Assembly: GCF_001748145.1 (NCBI RefSeq)
Contig: NZ_BCQA01000001.1
Location: 6,102,501 to 6,166,500, forward strand
Direction: 5' to 3'
Source of the DNA: Bosea sp. BIWAKO-01
GTDB lineage: Bacteria > Pseudomonadota > Alphaproteobacteria > Rhizobiales > Beijerinckiaceae
DNA: 64,000 nt
The translations under genes and the position numbers were made by a program. The first letter of the stretch is position 1. Each line of letters opens with the position of its first letter. Positions 1-8,657 of this stretch are shown in pieces. The notes below the pieces were generated by a model. It was given only the letters and a program-made list of their open reading frames with translations. It was not told the DNA's origin and searched no databases.

Positions 1-80
1 GGGCGCTGATCGGTGTCGGCCTGCTGGCGGTGCTCTGGCATCGGCCCTCGGGCGACCGGAGAGATGGAGAGACGCGATGA
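1..80 (+). CDS. chromate transporter subunit, 3' end only
   Basis: The reading frame is open from the window edge and ends in TGA at 78-80. Its last residues form a hydrophobic stretch (ALIGVGLLAVLW) followed by a short polar tail, as expected for the last membrane helix of a ChrA half-protein. The stop overlaps the next start in an ATGA junction, so the two are translationally coupled. Identity rests on the neighbour, which is a chromate transporter half. Two-gene short-chain CHR pairs are common in bacteria. Only about 25 residues are visible. Confidence 0.6.
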   Translation, partial: ALIGVGLLAVLWHRPSGDRRDGETR

Positions 81-595
81 ACCAGATTCCGGCGCTCCTT
101 CGCGTGTTTGCGTATCTGTCGCTCCTGACGGTCGGCGGCGGCATGGCCGCCTTTCCCGAGCTGAAGGACCTGACCGTCGATGTCCATGCCTGGCTCACCT
201 TCCCGCAGCTGGTCCATCTCTACAGCGTGGGACAATTGGCCCCCGGCCCCAACATGATGATGATCGTTCCCATCGGGGATTGGGCCGCCGGCCCACTCGG
301 GGCCATCCTGGTGGTCCTTGCCTTCTTCGGCCCGACTTCCCTCCTCACCTTCGTCGTCGGGCGCGGGTGGGCGAAACTCGAAAACTGGCCCTGGCGGAGG
401 TCCATCCAGCAGGGACTTGCGCCGGTCTCGATCGGGCTACTTCTGGCCGGATGCTTCACCATGGCGAAGGGCGCGATCTTCGGGCTCGAGACCGCAGCGA
501 TCGCTGTCGGAGTCCTCCTGATGCTTCTGCAATACAAGGTCAATCCGGCGCTGCTGGTTCTGGGAGGGGCATTGGTCGGGCTGCTTTCGTTTTGA
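77..595 (+). CDS. chromate transporter, CHR-family half-protein
   Basis: This 172-residue integral membrane protein matches the short-chain CHR family, whose members work in pairs to move chromate (outward) or related oxyanions across the inner membrane. The N-terminus has the family features: FAYLSLLTVGGGMAAFPEL, then the QLVHLYSVGQLAPGPNM segment, which corresponds to the conserved AxGxxxPGP-type signature. Four to five hydrophobic helices follow. The length is normal for a half-protein. It overlaps the upstream subunit by 4 bases, so both are one operon. Substrate is inferred from the family only. Confidence 0.85.
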   Translation: MNQIPALLRVFAYLSLLTVGGGMAAFPELKDLTVDVHAWLTFPQLVHLYSVGQLAPGPNMMMIVPIGDWAAGPLGAILVVLAFFGPTSLLTFVVGRGWAKLENWPWRRSIQQGLAPVSIGLLLAGCFTMAKGAIFGLETAAIAVGVLLMLLQYKVNPALLVLGGALVGLLSF

Positions 596-739
596 AGCAC
601 CCGCGCCGGCCCATGCCGAAACGCCTGACGGATCTCGCTGGCCCTGGCCATAAGCGCTCAGTGGCCCGCAGTCGGCACGCCCTTCCGTTCACCTCGCTCG
701 CATCCGGTAGCGCTCTATACGTGCAATCGACAGCCGGCC

Positions 740-1066
740 TCAGCGCGACAGGAGATTGCGCGCGAGCATCACCGCTGCGGCATCGCCCGAACCTCCCCGC
801 GTCGTCGGCATGACGTTCCCGGCTTTGAGCATGAATTCGGTCATGACGCGCAGGATTTGCTCGTCCGATTGGGCCACGCCCGCGGCGTCAAAGTCCTCGC
901 GGATCTTGCTGAACACGTCACTGCGTTCGGGATCGACCGTGCCCCTGGCGAGGTCGTCTGCATAGGCATCGGCATCCCGGCCCGTGAGTGCCAATTTCTC
1001 AGCGGCCCACCGGCCGAGGAGCTTGTTGCGGATGATTGTCCTCTGCACATCGTTTGAACTGGTCAT
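740..1066 (-). CDS. DUF1476 protein, F1-ATPase zeta-subunit-like
   Basis: This 108-residue soluble protein fits the DUF1476 family, which includes the zeta subunit of alphaproteobacterial F1FO-ATPase. In Paracoccus that subunit inhibits ATP hydrolysis through its N-terminus. Family features are the charged, helical N-terminus with RNKLLGRWAAEKL, a central DLAR...DVFSKIREDFD segment and a glycine-containing C-terminal helix. Its length is normal for the family. A GGAGG ribosome binding site lies 8 bases before the ATG, which fixes the start. It stands alone between the chromate transporter and SulP. Whether it inhibits ATPase here is inferred. Confidence 0.88.
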   Translation of the reverse strand: MTSSNDVQRTIIRNKLLGRWAAEKLALTGRDADAYADDLARGTVDPERSDVFSKIREDFDAAGVAQSDEQILRVMTEFMLKAGNVMPTTRGGSGDAAAVMLARNLLSR

Positions 1067-1196
1067 TCAAAATCCTCCGATCGCCGGCCGTTGAATGCGC
1101 CTTTCTCAACTGGCTCCGTGTCCCGATGGATTGCATCATCGGAACAGGTGCAGGTTCAGGATGGTATCTCAACAAAGCCAGTTGGAAATCGGCCTC

Positions 1197-2894
1197 TCAC
1201 GTTTTCTGGTCAGGACCCAATCCGGTTGCGTTTGCGGATAGCGCGTTCAACGCCGTGTAGCGTTCGATGGCAGCGCGTGTGCTGGAGAGTAACCGGTCCG
1301 GGCCGAGCAATGTGTCCAGACCTGCATGGCGAATGACCTCAAGCGGACCAGGATTGAGGTCCACGAACCAGACCGTGATACCCCGTTCTGTCATGCGCTT
1401 CTCGCCTTCCAGCAGCATCTGGAGGGCCGAGTACTCGATGTCTGCAATTCGGCTGAGGTCGAGCGCGAGGACCCGCGGCTTATGCTGACCAACAAGAACG
1501 GAGATCTGGTCAGCCACATCCTGGGCATTGACGAAGAAGAGCCGCCCTTCAGGCCGCACGATCAACAACCCCTCGAAGGTTTCGTCATCAGGGTTTTCAG
1601 GATCGAGAGGGCGGAGCAGATCCGATCCACGCTGGCGGCCGATGACCGCAACGTGGGGATGGAAAGTCTGGCTGGCTAGTCCAATCAGGGACAGGATGAT
1701 TGCGATGACAATGCCCTGAAGGGTTCCAAAGATCAGGACGCCAATGGTTGCGACGATCGCCCAGCGGAACTCCATCCTGCGCACCTTGCGAATGGCGTTG
1801 AACTCCGCCGGCTGGATGAGCGGAATGGAGTAGACGATGACGATGGCTGCCAGCGTGGCATTCGGCAGGAGCCCGAGCAAAGGCGCGAACAGGAGCATGG
1901 TTGCAAGGGCCGCAGCCGCTGTCACCAGCGAGGCCGCCTGGGTTCGCCCGCCCGCTGCGCGAACAACGCCCGTTTGCGACGTGCCGCCGCCGCCCGGCAT
2001 CGCGCCGAGCAAGGAGCCGGCAATGTTGGCTGCGCCTGTCGCCACCAACTCGCGATTGGCATCGATCGGAGGATCGCGAGGACGAACGAAAGCTCGGCCT
2101 GCCGCAATGGTTTCGGTGAAACTCATCAGGGCAATCCCGAGCGCTCCCGGCAGCAGTTGCTGCACCAACGCAAGATCGGGGAGCGTCACTGACGGAAGGC
2201 CCTGCGGTATATGCCCTACGGTCGAGACACCCTGCGCGCGCAGGTGAAAGATCCATGACGCTGCGATGGCGGCGGCCACTGCGATGAGGGGGGCGGGTGA
2301 ATGCGGCTTGAGACGCTCCATCCCGATCAGGACGATCGCGGTCGCCGCCGCCACTGCGGCAGTGAGCAGCGACGTCTCCGGAAGCGCGCGCACGACGCTC
2401 AGAACGTCTGCAAAGAAGGACTGTTTTGTGATGTGCACTCCGAAGAGCTTGGGGGCCTGGTCCAGCAGGATGACGAGGCCGATGCCGGCCTTGAAGCCGG
2501 TGAGTACCGGCGCCGAGATGAAATTGGCGACGAAGCCCAGGCGCAGGACCCTGGCGAGCAGCAACAAGACGCCAACCAGGGCCGTCAGCGTCGCCGTCGC
2601 CGTGAGCAGCTTGGCCGGGTCGCCGTCCGGGACGACTGAACCGAGCTGGGCGCCAGTCAGGATTGCAAGCGTGGTGGTGGAACTGACGCTGAGCACGCAG
2701 GAGGAGCCGAGCAATCCGTAGACGGCCATTGGCACAAGCGAGGTGTAGAGGCCAACCTGCACCGGCAGGCCCGCCACAGTGGCGTATGCCATGGCCTTGG
2801 GCAGCACGACGGCGGCCGCCGTAAGCCCCGCGACGACGTCAAAGCGGAGCCCACCGGCATTCTGGTCGTTCGCGTGCATTGAACCAGCCTGCAT
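1197..2894 (-). CDS. SulP-family anion permease with STAS domain
   Basis: This is a secondary transporter of the SulP/SLC26 family, which carries sulfate, bicarbonate or other anions across the inner membrane. About ten to twelve hydrophobic helices occupy the first 400 residues, beginning with the family's LPKAMAYATVAGLPVQVGLY signature. A cytoplasmic STAS domain forms the last 120 residues (RLFFVNAQ ... LALDLSRIADIEYSALQML). The total of about 565 residues is normal. GTG 2906, ATG 2894 and ATG 2879 are all possible starts, none with a strong Shine-Dalgarno. The substrate cannot be read from the sequence. Confidence 0.9.
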   Translation of the reverse strand: MQAGSMHANDQNAGGLRFDVVAGLTAAAVVLPKAMAYATVAGLPVQVGLYTSLVPMAVYGLLGSSCVLSVSSTTTLAILTGAQLGSVVPDGDPAKLLTATATLTALVGVLLLLARVLRLGFVANFISAPVLTGFKAGIGLVILLDQAPKLFGVHITKQSFFADVLSVVRALPETSLLTAAVAAATAIVLIGMERLKPHSPAPLIAVAAAIAASWIFHLRAQGVSTVGHIPQGLPSVTLPDLALVQQLLPGALGIALMSFTETIAAGRAFVRPRDPPIDANRELVATGAANIAGSLLGAMPGGGGTSQTGVVRAAGGRTQAASLVTAAAALATMLLFAPLLGLLPNATLAAIVIVYSIPLIQPAEFNAIRKVRRMEFRWAIVATIGVLIFGTLQGIVIAIILSLIGLASQTFHPHVAVIGRQRGSDLLRPLDPENPDDETFEGLLIVRPEGRLFFVNAQDVADQISVLVGQHKPRVLALDLSRIADIEYSALQMLLEGEKRMTERGITVWFVDLNPGPLEVIRHAGLDTLLGPDRLLSSTRAAIERYTALNALSANATGLGPDQKT

Positions 2895-3305
2895 TGACAC
2901 AGCCACCGAACGTAAGCTCGGAGGCCCCGCCTATGCAAAGGGGGCGATACGTCTCCTGACAAAAGCCGCCTCCGGCCAGTCATACGAACGGAGGGCCGAA
3001 CTGGGCCGGTCAGGACGCCAGGCAGCCCAGCCGCTTACGCCTGCGTCCGGGTACGGTCTCAAATTCCACTTCCGGGTGCGATCCGGGCCTGGCCGTGTCG
3101 ATGCGCACGACCTCTGGAAGCCCCCCTCCTGCGACCTGCGGAACGTCTGCCGAAGGGTAAGGCCTCTGACCTTCCGCGAGCGAGAAGAACGGTCGCGGCG
3201 GCTACCAGGCGTTGGATTCTCCCCCACGAGCGGACGCGCGCGGCCCTCCCGCGCGGGTTTCGCTTGGCAAGTGGTGCAACGGCCGCCGGCTGCCGGAGCA
3301 GGTGT
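2895..3305. other. intergenic, no gene recognised
   Basis: About 410 bases between the SulP start and the 3' end of the next minus-strand gene. Short open frames exist on both strands, but their arginine- and proline-rich translations look like GC-rich shadows. No hairpin terminator, tRNA or repeat was recognised. Confidence 0.5.
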
Positions 3306-3686
3306 TCAGTCGTCGGATCGCTCTATCCGCAGCGTGAAGGACGCCTCTTCGCCACGCTCGGATTTGAAGCCGATATAGACCTCGATCCGGAATTCGCCTG
3401 TGCGATGGAGGTTGTCACCCCATTCGGGCCCGTCAGCCCAACCATTATAGATGGCCTCGCCATCCGGGCTGTAGACGTTGAAGGCGCAGCGCTTGCTGCT
3501 GGCCGAAAGGGAAATCCACACCGTGTCGTAGGACACGGCCGGAAAGAGATAGTTGATGGTGTCGGCAGCCTTGATATGGCCCGAGATCTCGATCGGCCGC
3601 CCCAGGGGTATGTCGATCTTCTCGATCGTTTCGTTCGCGGTCGGGTGTTCTTCCGGCAAGGCGACATATTCACCGCGTGGCAGCAT
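3306..3686 (-). CDS. hypothetical protein, beta-rich PPC-like domain
   Basis: The 126-residue translation has the balanced composition of a real gene. It begins MLPRGEYVALPEEHPTAN and carries alternating beta-type segments (TINYLFPAVSYDTVWISLSA, then FNVYSPDGEAIYNGWADG, then GEFRIEVYIGF) ending in SFTLRIERSDD. This pattern resembles bacterial pre-peptidase C-terminal (PPC) domains, small beta sandwiches usually found on secreted proteins. No signal peptide is visible, so the true start may be lost or the gene may be a remnant. The function is unknown. Confidence 0.55.
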   Translation of the reverse strand: MLPRGEYVALPEEHPTANETIEKIDIPLGRPIEISGHIKAADTINYLFPAVSYDTVWISLSASSKRCAFNVYSPDGEAIYNGWADGPEWGDNLHRTGEFRIEVYIGFKSERGEEASFTLRIERSDD

Positions 3687-4244
3687 TCCCGTTCACTCCG
3701 GCTGGCATTGCTTCTGTCAAGCATTGAAGCGCGACGGCGGATTCCGCGCACCTCTTCCGCAAGGTCATAGGACGGAATTTTTGCCGCGAGGTGAAGGGCC
3801 CTGGCCGCCGCGGATAAGGCCGCATTCAGGCCAATCAGGTCACTCCCGTGCGGCATCGAGTCCGAGCGATCCGTCCGTCTCCAGGCGAACGCGTCCCCGG
3901 CTGACCCGAACGATGCCGATGGCAGCCTGTTTTTCTTCAAGCCGACGGCGGAGCAGCAGGAGCCGAGTTTCGAGATTGTCCTTGATCTGCGGCATCCGGG
4001 TGCCGGCCGCGAGACGCGTTTTCCGGTTCGTGAACTCGCTCCGCACCAGCGGGAATGTTGGAGATCGCTTTGACGGGCCCGATGATCCGCTGACCACCCG
4101 CCCTTGACCTTCCGAACGTCCGCAATCGGGCAGGGCCGCACCGCTCTTCCCCGCGCTGTGAGGACGATTTCGGGCGGGTACCAAGCGTCCGTTTCACTCT
4201 AGCAGCGTACCCGAATTCGGGCCGTAAGCCGTGCCTGGCGCCCC
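3687..4244. other. intergenic, no convincing gene
   Basis: About 560 bases. A possible 51-residue minus-strand frame starting at 3995 (MPQIKDNLETRLLLLRRRLE...) is helical and could be a decayed small gene, but no ribosome binding site or family match supports it. Nothing else was recognised. Confidence 0.4.
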
Positions 4245-4868
4245 TCAGAGCGGGATCAGCGCGGCGATCTCGCGGTCCGTGGCGCGCTCGCTTGCCGCCA
4301 GGCCAGCCGCGACATTGGCGCGGTCGGCCGGGCTGCGGTTCTGGCTGAGCTTGCGCTTGCCCTCCAGCCTCGTGATCGGCAGGCGCAGGCCAATGATGCC
4401 GCGCAGCTGCGCCTGCACGAAATCGGGCGGAGCATCCGACACCGCCCAGGGCTTGGCGCGCTCGCCCTCGTAGAGATTGGTCAGGCGGGTCACGACCGCG
4501 AGAAGGCGCGTAGCATCGTCGAAGAACTCGACCGGGCCGTAGGCATGGACCGCGACATAGTTCCAGGTCGGCACGACCTTGCCGGTCTCCTGCTTCGTCT
4601 CGTACCAGGAGGGCGTGACATAGGCATCCGGGCCCATGAAGATCGCCAGCGCCTCGCCCAGCGCCGCGACCCGGCCCTGGCCGTTGGCCCTGGCAAGATG
4701 GCCATAGAGCACGCCGTGCTCGCCCTCGCTCTCATCGAGAATGAGCGGCAGGGGCGTCGCCAGCACGCCGTCGGCTGTGGCCGTGACGAGCGTGGCGAGC
4801 CTGGCGGCGCGGATCGTCGCCCGCAGGCTGTCCCTGTCGTCGTCGCGGAAGGCGGGCGGGGTATACAT
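4245..4868 (-). CDS. PaiB-type FMN-binding regulator
   Basis: This protein of about 207 residues fits the PaiB family (FMN-binding split-barrel fold), named after the Bacillus protein that affects sporulation and degradative enzyme genes. The start MYTPPAFRDDD is the family's usual N-terminus, and an AAGGAG site precedes the ATG at 4868, so an upstream in-frame ATG was rejected. Conserved segments include LATLVTATADG, LYGHLARANGQ and VVPTWNYVAVHAYGP. It is divergent from a MocR regulator whose start is less than 35 bases away, so the two probably share a control region. DNA binding has not been shown for most homologues. Confidence 0.88.
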   Translation of the reverse strand: MYTPPAFRDDDRDSLRATIRAARLATLVTATADGVLATPLPLILDESEGEHGVLYGHLARANGQGRVAALGEALAIFMGPDAYVTPSWYETKQETGKVVPTWNYVAVHAYGPVEFFDDATRLLAVVTRLTNLYEGERAKPWAVSDAPPDFVQAQLRGIIGLRLPITRLEGKRKLSQNRSPADRANVAAGLAASERATDREIAALIPL

Positions 4869-4882
4869 CTCTGGAACTCCTT

Positions 4883-6367
4883 GTGTCGGCGGCAGAGATG
4901 CGCCCAATCTGGCTTTCTGGAAACGGCCAGTTCCAAGGATTTGATGTGGTCCAGTTCACTGATGGCGTCGCGCGCCGGATCATCGCGGCAATCAAGGAGC
5001 AGATCCATGCCGGCGCCTACCAGCCGGGCGACCGCTTGCCGTCGACGCGGACTTTTGCGTCCGAATGGGGCGCGTCGCGCACGACGGTCACGGTCGCCTA
5101 TGGCCAGCTGATCGCCGAGGGCTACCTGATCAGCCGGGCCGGCGCGCGGCCGATCGTGGCCAAGGGACTTGGCGCGGCGGTGCCCGCGCCGTCACAGGCC
5201 TCCCCGCCGCGGCATCTCTCAGGCTTCGCGCAGCGCTTGCTCGCCCTGCCCCGACCGGCCGCGATGCAGCCGGCCCAGATCGCGGATTTTCGCTATGGCG
5301 ACCTTTCCGGCGCCGATTTTCCCGTGCTCGCCTGGCGCCGGGCCGTGAACAGGGTCAGCCTGCAACGCAAGAAGCGGCTGCGCTACGGCGACCCGCAAGG
5401 AGCGCCCGCGCTTCGCGCTGCGCTGCAGGGCTATCTCTGGCGGGCCCGCGGCATCACCTGCTCGGCGCAGCAGATCATCATCGTCAGCGGCTCGCAGCAG
5501 GGGCTCGATCTCTGCGCGCGGCTGCTGCTCGACCCCGGCGACGCCTTCGTGATCGAAAACCCCGGCTACCTGCTCGCCCGCCACGCCTTCGCGGCAGCCG
5601 GCGGCGTCGCCCGCCCCGTTCCGGTCGACAGGGACGGGCTCATGACCGATGCCCTGCCCCCGGCACGGCTCGCCTATGTCACGCCCTCGCACCAGTTTCC
5701 GCTCGGCAGCGTTCTCTCGGCGACGCGCAGGCGCGCGCTGCTGGCCTGGGCGACAGAGACCGGCGCCACGATCATCGAGGATGATTACGACGGCGAGTAT
5801 CGGCATGACGTCGCGCCGATCCCGCCCTTGCAAACGCTTGACCCGGAGGCGGTGATCTATGTCGGGACATTCTCCAAGACGCTCTCGCCGGCGCTGCGCC
5901 TCGGCTATCTCGTCGTCCCGCCATCGCTCGCCCCCGCCTTTGTCGAGGCGAAGCGCCTGACCGACCGGCACACGCCGCTGCTCGAGCAGGAAGCACTGGC
6001 CGAACTCCTGAGCGAGGGCGCTTATGAGCGCCATGTCCGGAGCATCCGCAGGACCAATGCCGCGCGTCGGGCCGTGCTGCTCCAGGCGCTCGCCGAGGAG
6101 CTCGGGCCGATGGTGAGCGTCGAAGGCGCCGATACCGGCCTGCATGTCGTCGCCTGGCTCAGGGATGTCGCGGCCGAGCGGGAGCCAGGGATCATCGCGG
6201 CCGCACGCGCCGCTGGCGTCGGGCTCTATCCGGTCTCGCCGCTCTATGATCCAGCCGGCCCCCGGCCCCGCGAAGCCGGGTTCATTCTGGGCTATGCCAG
6301 CCTCGACCTCGACGCCGTGAAGAAGGGCATCGCGCTGCTGGCGCCTCTCCTGGCCGGACAGCGCTGA
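4883..6367 (+). CDS. MocR/PdxR-type GntR regulator with aminotransferase domain
   Basis: This 494-residue chimeric regulator has an N-terminal GntR winged helix (residues about 20-90, with AGAYQPGDRLPSTRTFASEW and VTVAYGQLIAEGYL). It is followed by a fold-type I aminotransferase-like domain that binds PLP or an amino-acid adduct. The PLP lysine is in GTFSKTLSPALRLGYLV, and the family's EDDYDGEYRHD motif is present. MocR proteins control vitamin B6, GABA or similar metabolism, often acting on a divergent neighbour, which here is the PaiB-like gene. ATG at 4901 is an alternative start. The ligand is unknown. Confidence 0.9.
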   Translation: MSAAEMRPIWLSGNGQFQGFDVVQFTDGVARRIIAAIKEQIHAGAYQPGDRLPSTRTFASEWGASRTTVTVAYGQLIAEGYLISRAGARPIVAKGLGAAVPAPSQASPPRHLSGFAQRLLALPRPAAMQPAQIADFRYGDLSGADFPVLAWRRAVNRVSLQRKKRLRYGDPQGAPALRAALQGYLWRARGITCSAQQIIIVSGSQQGLDLCARLLLDPGDAFVIENPGYLLARHAFAAAGGVARPVPVDRDGLMTDALPPARLAYVTPSHQFPLGSVLSATRRRALLAWATETGATIIEDDYDGEYRHDVAPIPPLQTLDPEAVIYVGTFSKTLSPALRLGYLVVPPSLAPAFVEAKRLTDRHTPLLEQEALAELLSEGAYERHVRSIRRTNAARRAVLLQALAEELGPMVSVEGADTGLHVVAWLRDVAAEREPGIIAAARAAGVGLYPVSPLYDPAGPRPREAGFILGYASLDLDAVKKGIALLAPLLAGQR

Positions 6368-6548
6368 GACGCGGGCAACGGCGAGCGCGCCCGGTCAGGC
6401 CGCCAGGCCCGCCCCGGATAGCGCCCGACCAGGCCGGATGTCATGTGTCACGCGAATCAGGCCGCCCAAGCCGTTGCCAGGATGAGGCTTTCCAAATCGG
6501 ACCGGACTCCGCGTCATCGCCCTTGCCGGCCAGGCGACAAGGCCGGGT

Positions 6549-6974
6549 TCAGTGGTCGTTCCAGTACTGCGTCATGCACCAATAGGTGAAGGCGGAGGTC
6601 CAGCCGATCACCACCAGCCCGGACAGGCCCTCGACGCCGATGAAGATCCGCAAGGGGCCGAAGGGCAGTGCGTTACTGCTGCCGAGAGAGGCGTAGGATT
6701 CAAAGGAGACATAGAGCGATTGCTGGAACGACACGGGAATGCCGGTGCCGAACACCTCTTCGTTCACGGAGACGGAGAGTAGCCAAAGCAACAGTGCAAA
6801 GATCAGGATCTGGATGATATGACTGACCAGGCTTCCGGCAACAACGTAGACAATTCTCTGCCTTGGCGCGACGGAAAGATGCGCCGCGCTGCCCGATATC
6901 AAACGCAGGCACTCGTAATGGACAAGTATACAGCCGATGGCGCAGAGGGCCGCAGCTAAGGAGAACAAGTACAT
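6549..6974 (-). CDS. K+-channel-like membrane protein with altered filter
   Basis: A 141-residue membrane protein starting MYLFSLAAALCAIGCILVHY, preceded by an AGGA site. It has an N-terminal helix, a second helix around SHIIQILIFALLLWLL, a re-entrant pore-like segment (QSLYVSFESYASLGSS) and a final helix (RIFIGVEGLSGLVVIGWTSA). This layout matches two-TM ion-channel (Ion_trans_2) proteins. The usual TxGYG/TVGYG filter is replaced by YASLGSS, so potassium selectivity is doubtful. A longer open frame continues upstream, but most of it is a shadow of the neighbouring MFS gene. Confidence 0.75.
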   Translation of the reverse strand: MYLFSLAAALCAIGCILVHYECLRLISGSAAHLSVAPRQRIVYVVAGSLVSHIIQILIFALLLWLLSVSVNEEVFGTGIPVSFQQSLYVSFESYASLGSSNALPFGPLRIFIGVEGLSGLVVIGWTSAFTYWCMTQYWNDH

Positions 6975-7120
6975 GACGATGTCCTGACCTGGCAGGTACG
7001 CTTGCGCATCGGGTTGTGTTGGCCAAATGCGGCTCCAGCGTGACATCGCGGCGGCCGGGCGGAGCCTTGAGCCGTTATGCCGCTCCACGCCCCAGGAGGA
7101 ACGCAGCCTCAAGGACTGCT

Positions 7121-8578
7121 CTACGACCCGCCCCCCGAGCCGACACGGGCGCACGGCTGCCGGTAAAGACGGACGCTCGCCAGCCATGCAAGACCGGCGG
7201 CGATGGCGAAACAGGCCGGAACCCAGAAGGCCGCATTCCCGATCTCGGCCTCGGAGACGGCCGAGGCAAAGCCGCTGGCATTCGCGACCACGCCCGCCAA
7301 GGCCGCGCCAAGGGCCAGGCCGGTCTGCTGGATGGTCGGGACGGCGGAGGCAGCCGCCGCCTCGTCCCCCGGCTTCGCGCCGTTCATGATCGTCGGGCCG
7401 ACAAAGGGCCAGGCCTGGCCGATCCCGATACCGAGCAGGACGACGGCGGGGATCAGGGCATAGCTCGGCGCCGGGCTCTGCAGGAGCAGGCCGAGCGCGA
7501 TCAGGCCACCGGCCATGAGGACCGGGCCTGAGAGCAGCAGGCGCTTCGGCCAGGGGCCGGTCAGGCCCGAGACCAGCACGGAGGCGATCGTCCAGGCCAG
7601 CGAGCCGCTTGCAACCATGAACCCGGCTTCGAGCGGATCGAAGCCGCGCAGCCTTTGCAGGAAAATGGGCAGATAGATGTGCAGCGGGCTGAAGGCGATG
7701 CAGAGCAGCAGGACGAGCCAGAGGCCGATGCCGGTCTGCGTCCTGAACGAGAACGCATCGCGCGGCAGGAGGCGCACCGATGCTTCGCGGTCGAACCGCA
7801 GCATCAGGGCCAGGGCTGCGACCGCCACGAGGATGAGGCCCGCCTTGGCGCTGGCCGCCTGGACGAGCGATGCCGACGACATCGCCGTGATGGCCAGACA
7901 GATCAGCCCGATGCGCCCGGCCGGAAGGCGCGTCCCGCCGGAGCGCTCGGCCGATCGGTTCGCAGGCAGCACGAGCCCGGCAGCGACGGCCAGGATGGCC
8001 GAGAGGACCACCGTCACGATGAGGGCACCGCGCCACTGTCCCGCGCGTGCGAACAAGCCGCCGATGAGCGGCCCGGCGAAGACGGAAATCGTCCAGCTCG
8101 TCGCCATCAGCGCGATGACCCGCGGCCAGAGTCTTGGCGGGAAGATCGCCCGGACCGCGGTATAGGCCGCCCCGACCTCGAGGCCGCCGCCAAAACCCTG
8201 GACAAGGCGCCCGCCGACGACCCATTCCATGCTCGCCGCGAACGAACAGACCAGCGCTCCCAGGCCAAAGATCACCACCCCGACGCATAATGTGTCCCGG
8301 ACGCCGTATCGGGTCGTCAGCAGGCCCGCCCCGCTCGCCGCAACGATCGAGGCGCCGACATAGGCGGTCGCGGGCAGGCTCAGCATGCCGGCGCCGCCGA
8401 GTTCGGCGGCGATCGAAGGCAGCACCGTCGTCAGCAGCAGGGAGTTCATCGACTGCAGCAGCACGCCGCTCATCAGGATCGCGAGCGTCGGCAGCCATGC
8501 CCAGTCCAGAAGATCCCTCCATTGCGTGGCAGACGCGTCCCGCTCCATGCTCGTCTGTCCCCGCCTGCGGCGCGCCAT
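7121..8578 (-). CDS. MFS transporter, 14-TM drug-efflux type
   Basis: A proton-coupled major facilitator superfamily exporter of about 485 residues. Helix 1 begins LPTLAILMSGVLLQSMNSLLL, the helix 2-3 loop carries the MFS motif A-like GLLTTRYGVRD, and motif C-like glycine/proline-rich sequence (ISVFAGPLIGGLF) appears in helix 5. The rest is a run of hydrophobic helices. Several in-frame starts exist (TTG 8614, ATG 8578, ATG 8548); 8578 has a GGTGGAAG site just ahead. The gene is divergent from a regulator with an inverted repeat between them, suggesting it is the regulator's target. Substrate unknown. Confidence 0.85.
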   Translation of the reverse strand: MARRRRGQTSMERDASATQWRDLLDWAWLPTLAILMSGVLLQSMNSLLLTTVLPSIAAELGGAGMLSLPATAYVGASIVAASGAGLLTTRYGVRDTLCVGVVIFGLGALVCSFAASMEWVVGGRLVQGFGGGLEVGAAYTAVRAIFPPRLWPRVIALMATSWTISVFAGPLIGGLFARAGQWRGALIVTVVLSAILAVAAGLVLPANRSAERSGGTRLPAGRIGLICLAITAMSSASLVQAASAKAGLILVAVAALALMLRFDREASVRLLPRDAFSFRTQTGIGLWLVLLLCIAFSPLHIYLPIFLQRLRGFDPLEAGFMVASGSLAWTIASVLVSGLTGPWPKRLLLSGPVLMAGGLIALGLLLQSPAPSYALIPAVVLLGIGIGQAWPFVGPTIMNGAKPGDEAAAASAVPTIQQTGLALGAALAGVVANASGFASAVSEAEIGNAAFWVPACFAIAAGLAWLASVRLYRQPCARVGSGGGS

Positions 8579-8622
8579 GTCTTCCACCGAGCCAGGCCTT
8601 GCGCCGACTCGCAAGGCGCTTT

Positions 8623-8650
8623 AATTTAGAAACCAATCGCTATCTAAATT
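8623..8650. promoter_or_regulatory. inverted repeat between MFS gene and regulator
   Basis: AATTTAGA (8623-8630) and TCTAAATT (8643-8650) are perfect inverted arms separated by 12 bases. The site is AT-rich within GC-rich DNA and lies in the divergent intergenic region just before the regulator start. It is a good candidate operator for that regulator, also covering its promoter. Confidence 0.6.
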
Positions 8651-8657
8651 GAGAGCC

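Noticed and set aside
3840..3995. Possible 51-residue minus-strand gene
   Set aside because: Helical and plausible, but no ribosome binding site, homologue or neighbour supports it.
6975..8636. Long minus-strand frame running through the MFS gene into the channel-like gene
   Set aside because: Its translation in the MFS region is arginine/glycine-rich without family character; only the last 141 residues, from ATG 6974, look real.
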